From an uncultured Clostridia bacterium (GTDB lineage: Bacteria; Bacillota; Clostridia; Oscillospirales; Acutalibacteraceae): DNA of 8,969 bases. A model generated the notes under the pieces. The model saw only the letters and a list, made by a program, of their open reading frames with translations. It was not told the origin of the DNA and ran no database searches. Location: NCBI GenBank assembly GCA_937912045.1, contig CALDPI010000277.1, positions 1-8,969 on the forward strand, written 5' to 3'. The translations under genes and the position numbers were made by a program. Each line of letters opens with the position of its first letter. The stretch's first letter is position 1. Of this stretch, positions 6,446-8,969 are shown one piece after another.

Positions 6446-6634
6446 TTAGATAGCTCTTTCCACCTTGCCTGAACGAAGGCAACGGGTGCAAACGTTAATG
6501 TGACGCGGTGTGCCGTTTACGATAGCCTTAACGCGCTTAACGTTGGGTTTCCATACTCTGTTAGTACGTCTGTGTGAGTGAGAAACCTTGATACCAAATG
6601 CAACTTCCTTGCTGCAGATTTCACATTTTGCCAT
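6446..6634 (-). CDS. rpmB: Large-subunit ribosomal protein L28, zinc-binding form
   Basis: A 62-residue 50S subunit protein starting MAKCEICSKE. Two cysteine pairs, CEIC (C4, C7) and CTRC (C49, C52), show the zinc-containing type. The conserved body VSHSHRRTNRVWKPN and the segment INVCTRCLRSGKV are diagnostic. The ATG at 6634 is preceded on the minus strand by AGGAGGTG (6642-6649) with a seven- to eight-base spacer, an ideal ribosome binding site. The gene is monocistronic, with its own promoter at 6671-6699 and tandem terminators downstream, and it converges with gpsA. The length is typical for Bacillota. Confidence 0.98.
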   Translation of the reverse strand: MAKCEICSKEVAFGIKVSHSHRRTNRVWKPNVKRVKAIVNGTPRHINVCTRCLRSGKVERAI

Positions 6635-6670
6635 GTGTCTGCACCTCCTTTAAATCTCGATAGCCATAAT

Positions 6671-6699
6671 ATAATAGCAGAAACTCACACATAATGCAA
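6671..6699 (-). promoter_or_regulatory. Sigma-A promoter of rpmB
   Basis: Read on the minus strand, TTGCAT (6699-6694) is the -35 box and TATTAT (6676-6671) the -10 box, with a 17-base spacer. Transcription would start near 6664, giving a leader of about 30 bases that carries only the ribosome binding site. Confidence 0.8.
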
Positions 6700-6702
6700 G
6701 TG

Positions 6703-6715
6703 TTTTTTTAAAAAA
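6703..6715. promoter_or_regulatory. T7A6 tract between divergent promoters, possible shared UP element
   Basis: Seven T then six A residues lie directly upstream of the -35 boxes of both the rpmB promoter (minus) and the HAD gene promoter (plus). Such A/T tracts can bind the RNA polymerase alpha subunit or bend DNA. The role is inferred from position and composition only. Confidence 0.45.
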
Positions 6716-6726
6716 GTATATTTTTC

Positions 6727-6755
6727 TTGAATAGCGGGCCGATATACTATATAAT
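6727..6755 (+). promoter_or_regulatory. Sigma-A promoter of the HAD phosphatase operon
   Basis: TTGAAT (6727-6732) and a consensus TATAAT (6750-6755) are separated by 17 bases. The start point should be near 6762, about 22 bases before the GTG start at 6784. Confidence 0.85.
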
Positions 6756-6771
6756 ATAAAGAGTTACAATA

Positions 6772-6779
6772 GAGGTGAT
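6772..6779 (+). promoter_or_regulatory. Ribosome binding site fixing the HAD gene start
   Basis: GAGGTGAT is a perfect eight-base match to the complement of the 16S rRNA tail. GAGG ends eight bases before GTG 6784. The in-frame GTG at 6775 is inside this site, and the ATG at 6780 is out of frame. Confidence 0.85.
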
Positions 6780-6783
6780 ATGC

Positions 6784-7440
6784 GTGATAAAAGCAGTAAT
6801 TTTTGACCTTGACGGTACCCTTGCAAACACACTTTTAGATTTGCAGGATGCCGTTAACCGTGCACTTTTAAAATACGGTTTTCCAACCCACAGCACAGAA
6901 GAATACAGAATGTTCGTCGGCAACGGAATGGACAACCTCGTATATCGTGCCTCGGGTAAGATTGAGAATGAGCAAATGCTTTCCAAAATCAAGGCTGAAT
7001 TTATGTCTTATTATGCCGACCACAGCTGTGATAAAACCGCCCCCTATGACGGCATTGCAGAGCTTTTGTCGAAAATTAAGAAAATGGGGCTTAAAACCGC
7101 CGTCGTAACAAATAAGGACGACGGTGCCGCAAAGGATATGGTATTAAAGCTGTTTGGCGACGTGTTTGATATAGTTGCAGGTCATACAAAGGACTTTCCG
7201 CACAAGCCCGACCCCGCGCTCACGCACTCGGTTATGGAAAAACTCGGTGTTTCACCACGCGAGTGCATCTTTCTTGGGGACTCGGGTGTAGATATAAAAA
7301 CGGGTGTAAACAGCGGCGCAACCCCCGTGGGCGAAACCTGGGGCTTCCGCGATGAAGAGGAGCTTCGCTCTTGCGGTGCAAAGTATATAATACATAAACC
7401 TGCTGACCTGATAGGCATAATAAAGGAACTCTCAAAATGA
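6784..7440 (+). CDS. HAD-family hydrolase, phosphoglycolate phosphatase-like
   Basis: A 218-residue cytoplasmic phosphatase of the haloacid dehalogenase superfamily, probably acting on a small phosphorylated metabolite. All four motifs are intact: DLDGT with nucleophile D8 and acid D10, VVTN with T109, the lysine K141 in FPHKPDP, and GDSGVD with metal ligands D166 and D170. Between motifs I and II (about residues 15-85) is a helical C1 cap, as in the Gph/PGP subfamily. This layout and the ending WGFRDEEEL resemble phosphoglycolate phosphatases, but HAD substrates are hard to predict, so no symbol is assigned. The start is GTG 6784, supported by the GAGGTGAT site and by the usual beginning MIKAVIFDLDGTL. 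It is transcribed from the promoter at 6727. Its TGA overlaps the ATG of the MFS gene in an ATGA junction, so the two are coupled. Confidence 0.93.
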   Translation: MIKAVIFDLDGTLANTLLDLQDAVNRALLKYGFPTHSTEEYRMFVGNGMDNLVYRASGKIENEQMLSKIKAEFMSYYADHSCDKTAPYDGIAELLSKIKKMGLKTAVVTNKDDGAAKDMVLKLFGDVFDIVAGHTKDFPHKPDPALTHSVMEKLGVSPRECIFLGDSGVDIKTGVNSGATPVGETWGFRDEEELRSCGAKYIIHKPADLIGIIKELSK

Positions 7441-8600
7441 ATTATCGTTTAACCAGAATTGCCTGCTACATTTCATACATAGTGGGCGCAGTGGTGTGCA
7501 ATTTTTTGCCGCTGCTTTTCGTAATGTTCAATACTAAATACGGCGTGAGCTATGAAGAGCTAAGCCTTTTAATTATTATTAACTTCGTAACCCAGCTTGC
7601 CACCGACGTTGTGTCCATAAAGCTTTTTTCGCGCGTTGGCTCGCGTGCAATGGTAATGGCATCAAACGTTCTATCGTGCATAGGCCTTATACTTCTTGCA
7701 CTGCTACCAAAAGTTATGAGCAACACGTTTTTGGCGCTATGCATTGCGGTTATCGTTTTCTCGGTCGGCGGCGGTCTGATTGAGGTAATGATAAGCCCGA
7801 TTATCGACCGACTTCCGCAACCCAACAGCAGAGGGTATATGGCATTTTTGCATTCGTTTTTCTGCTGGGGACAGATAATTGTTGTTCTGGTCACCACTGT
7901 AATAATCAAGCTTGCAGGTGCAGACTCCTGGCCGTACATTTCGCTTATGTGGGCGGTAATTCCGTTTTTAAACACCTTTTTGCTCGCGCGCGTCCCGATT
8001 GTGGAGGACGTACCGGAGGAAGAACGCGTACCGCTCAAAACACTTTTCAGTAATAAGCTTTTTATAGTTGTCGTAATTTTAATGTTTGCCGCAGGCGCGT
8101 CAGAGCTTGCAATGTCACAGTGGGCATCCACCTTTGCAGAGCAGGGCTTGGGACTTCCCAAAATGCTGGGCGATATACTCGGCCCCTGTGCATTCGCGCT
8201 CTTCATGGGTGTGGGACGTGTGTCCTATCCCTACATAGCAGACAGGCTCGGCGCACGCAAAACCCTCGCAGCGTGCAGCGCCTTGGCGGTTGTATGTTAT
8301 CTTGTGGCGGCCCTGTCATCTAACGGCATTGTATCGGTGCTTGGCTGTGCAATGTGCGGCCTTGGCGTCAGCGCGCTCTGGCCGGGTGTGTATTCCCTCA
8401 CGAGTGAATGTTTTAAAACAGGCGGCAACGCAATGTTCAGCACGCTTGCAATGGCAGGGGATATGGGCTGTTCAATGGGACCTTGGCTTGTTGGAATGGT
8501 GGCAGGCGGCAGCGGCTTTAAAACCGCCATACTTATCGCAACGGCTTTCCCGCTTATATCGTTAATCGGTCTGCTTTTCGGGCAGTTTAATAAAGAATAA
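7437..8600 (+). CDS. Major facilitator superfamily transporter
   Basis: A 387-residue inner-membrane transporter with about twelve hydrophobic helices in two groups of six (roughly 8-30, 42-62, 71-91, 96-118, 133-157, 164-186; 207-227, 244-263, 273-293, 297-318, 331-353, 360-382). An acidic cytoplasmic loop (about 187-205, VEDVPEEER) joins the halves. Loop motifs resembling MFS motif A are seen after helix 2 (SRVGSRAMV) and after helix 8 (YPYIADRLGARK). The HSFFCWGQ stretch in helix 5 resembles fucose-permease-like members, which hints at a sugar or other small organic solute. This is weak evidence and the substrate is unknown. ATG 7437 overlaps the HAD stop by four bases, with AAGGA about nine bases upstream. 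The dCMP deaminase gene begins 12 bases after the stop. Confidence 0.93.
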   Translation: MNYRLTRIACYISYIVGAVVCNFLPLLFVMFNTKYGVSYEELSLLIIINFVTQLATDVVSIKLFSRVGSRAMVMASNVLSCIGLILLALLPKVMSNTFLALCIAVIVFSVGGGLIEVMISPIIDRLPQPNSRGYMAFLHSFFCWGQIIVVLVTTVIIKLAGADSWPYISLMWAVIPFLNTFLLARVPIVEDVPEEERVPLKTLFSNKLFIVVVILMFAAGASELAMSQWASTFAEQGLGLPKMLGDILGPCAFALFMGVGRVSYPYIADRLGARKTLAACSALAVVCYLVAALSSNGIVSVLGCAMCGLGVSALWPGVYSLTSECFKTGGNAMFSTLAMAGDMGCSMGPWLVGMVAGGSGFKTAILIATAFPLISLIGLLFGQFNKE

Positions 8601-8612
8601 AAGGGGATTAAT

Positions 8613-8969
8613 ATGAAACGCGAAGATTATATTTCCTGGGACCAGTATTTTATGGGCATCGCAATCTTTTCTGCACAGCGCAGTAAAGACCCGTCAACGC
8701 AGGTTGGTGCCTGCATCGTAAGCGAGGATAACAAAATCCTCTCGGTTGGCTATAACGGTATGCCACAGCACTGTCACGACGACGTTTTCCCGTGGGAGAG
8801 AAACGGCTCGGCACTTGAAACAAAATATATGTTTGTCTGCCACGCAGAGCTTAACGCAATTTTAAATTACAGCGGCTCGCGTCTGCAGGGCAGCCGCCTT
8901 TACGTACTGACTCAGGAGATGGCAAAGCCCGCCGTCCCCTTCGGCGGCAAGTACCGCATCATCGACTTC
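8613..8969 (+). CDS. dCMP deaminase N-terminal part, running into GlgC-like sequence (chimeric 3' end)
   Basis: dCMP deaminase converts dCMP to dUMP for thymidylate synthesis. The ATG at 8613 follows AAGGGG. The first ~90 residues match the family well: a DYISWDQYFMGIA-type start, SAQRSKDPSTQVGACIV, GYNGMP, the DDVFPW segment, and CHAELNAILN with zinc-ligand H77 and catalytic E79. The family should continue with a YV-x-LFPCxxC segment carrying the two cysteine zinc ligands. Instead, after QGSRLYV (residues 92-98) the frame reads LTQEMAKPAVPFGGKYRIIDF to the window end, which is the N-terminal region of glucose-1-phosphate adenylyltransferase. A protein joined this way would lack the zinc site. 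An assembly chimera is the most likely cause, with the real gene continuing elsewhere. The window ends before any stop codon. The deaminase identity of residues 1-90 is secure; the tail does not belong to that family. Confidence 0.88.
   Translation, partial: MKREDYISWDQYFMGIAIFSAQRSKDPSTQVGACIVSEDNKILSVGYNGMPQHCHDDVFPWERNGSALETKYMFVCHAELNAILNYSGSRLQGSRLYVLTQEMAKPAVPFGGKYRIIDF
8886..8906 (+). other. Probable junction between dCMP deaminase and glgC sequence
   Basis: These 21 bases encode QGSRLYV. GlgC proteins carry exactly this (GGQGSRLYVLT), and a deaminase can read similarly just before its PCxxC motif. The stretch is where two unrelated genes could share enough identity to be joined by an assembler or by template switching. 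The exact breakpoint within it cannot be fixed from this sequence. Confidence 0.7.
8907..8969 (+). other. glgC: Fragment of glgC (glucose-1-phosphate adenylyltransferase), N-terminal motif region
   Basis: Twenty-one codons encode a stretch ending AKPAVPFGGKYRIIDF, a hallmark of ADP-glucose pyrophosphorylase, where it follows the GGQGSRL nucleotide-binding loop and precedes PLSNC. It contains the conserved AKPAVPFGGKYR lysine and arginine. Of the 21 codons, 19 end in G or C, against 11 of the 21 codons before the junction. This suggests another gene, perhaps from another locus or genome. No glgC start codon or upstream region is present. Confidence 0.8.

Noticed and set aside
7550..8206. Minus-strand open frame (218 codons) opposite the MFS gene
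   Set aside because: Antisense shadow of a clear membrane protein gene with a serine/threonine-rich unstructured product and no start signals.
8613..8969. A genuine bifunctional deaminase-GlgC enzyme
   Set aside because: Both partners would be truncated at essential parts (zinc ligands; start of the nucleotide-binding fold), and the joint lies at a shared motif at the window end.

Overview
This 8,969-base window looks like the chromosome of a Clostridia-type member of the Bacillota, plausibly a gut Oscillospirales-like lineage from a metagenome. The evidence is the protein families, strong Shine-Dalgarno sites of the GGAGGTGA type, near-consensus vegetative promoters (TTGACA-17-TATAAT), rho-independent terminators, and the order DUF512 radical-SAM gene, der, plsY, gpsA. 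The assignment below class level is inference. Both ends cut through genes, so the window may be a whole contig.

Layout. Bases 1-732 are the 3' part of pgi (glucose-6-phosphate isomerase). A small P-loop protein of unknown function follows (775-1191) and ends at a good terminator. A near-perfect sigma-A promoter (1256-1284) then drives yceD-rpmF, a pairing of a 23S rRNA accumulation factor with ribosomal protein L32. A terminator hairpin (2039-2068) sits only about 25 bases before the next gene. The following tightly packed run reads DUF512/PDZ radical-SAM protein, der (ribosome-assembly GTPase), plsY and gpsA (the two steps around glycerol-3-phosphate in phospholipid synthesis). It closes with a hairpin built on the gpsA stop codon. 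rpmB (L28) lies alone on the minus strand, convergent with gpsA and with its own terminator. rpmB and a HAD phosphatase gene diverge from back-to-back promoters sharing an A/T tract. The HAD gene overlaps an MFS transporter gene by four bases, and a dCMP deaminase gene follows 12 bases later.

Theme. Most of the window is housekeeping: ribosome assembly (yceD, rpmF, der, rpmB), membrane lipid synthesis (plsY, gpsA), central carbon metabolism (pgi) and nucleotide metabolism (dCMP deaminase). No CRISPR array, insertion sequence, phage gene, tRNA or rRNA gene is visible.

Most unusual point. The last gene begins as dCMP deaminase, but in its final 63 bases it turns in frame into the N-terminal nucleotide-binding region of GlgC (ADP-glucose pyrophosphorylase). 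The switch falls in a QGSRLYV stretch that GlgC has and deaminases resemble. The deaminase loses its PCxxC zinc ligands and GC at third codon positions jumps. An assembly chimera at a contig end explains this better than a real fusion, so the last ~80 bases should not be trusted. I found no convincing new biological system. The other items worth attention are two uncharacterised conserved proteins and some compact regulatory architecture.
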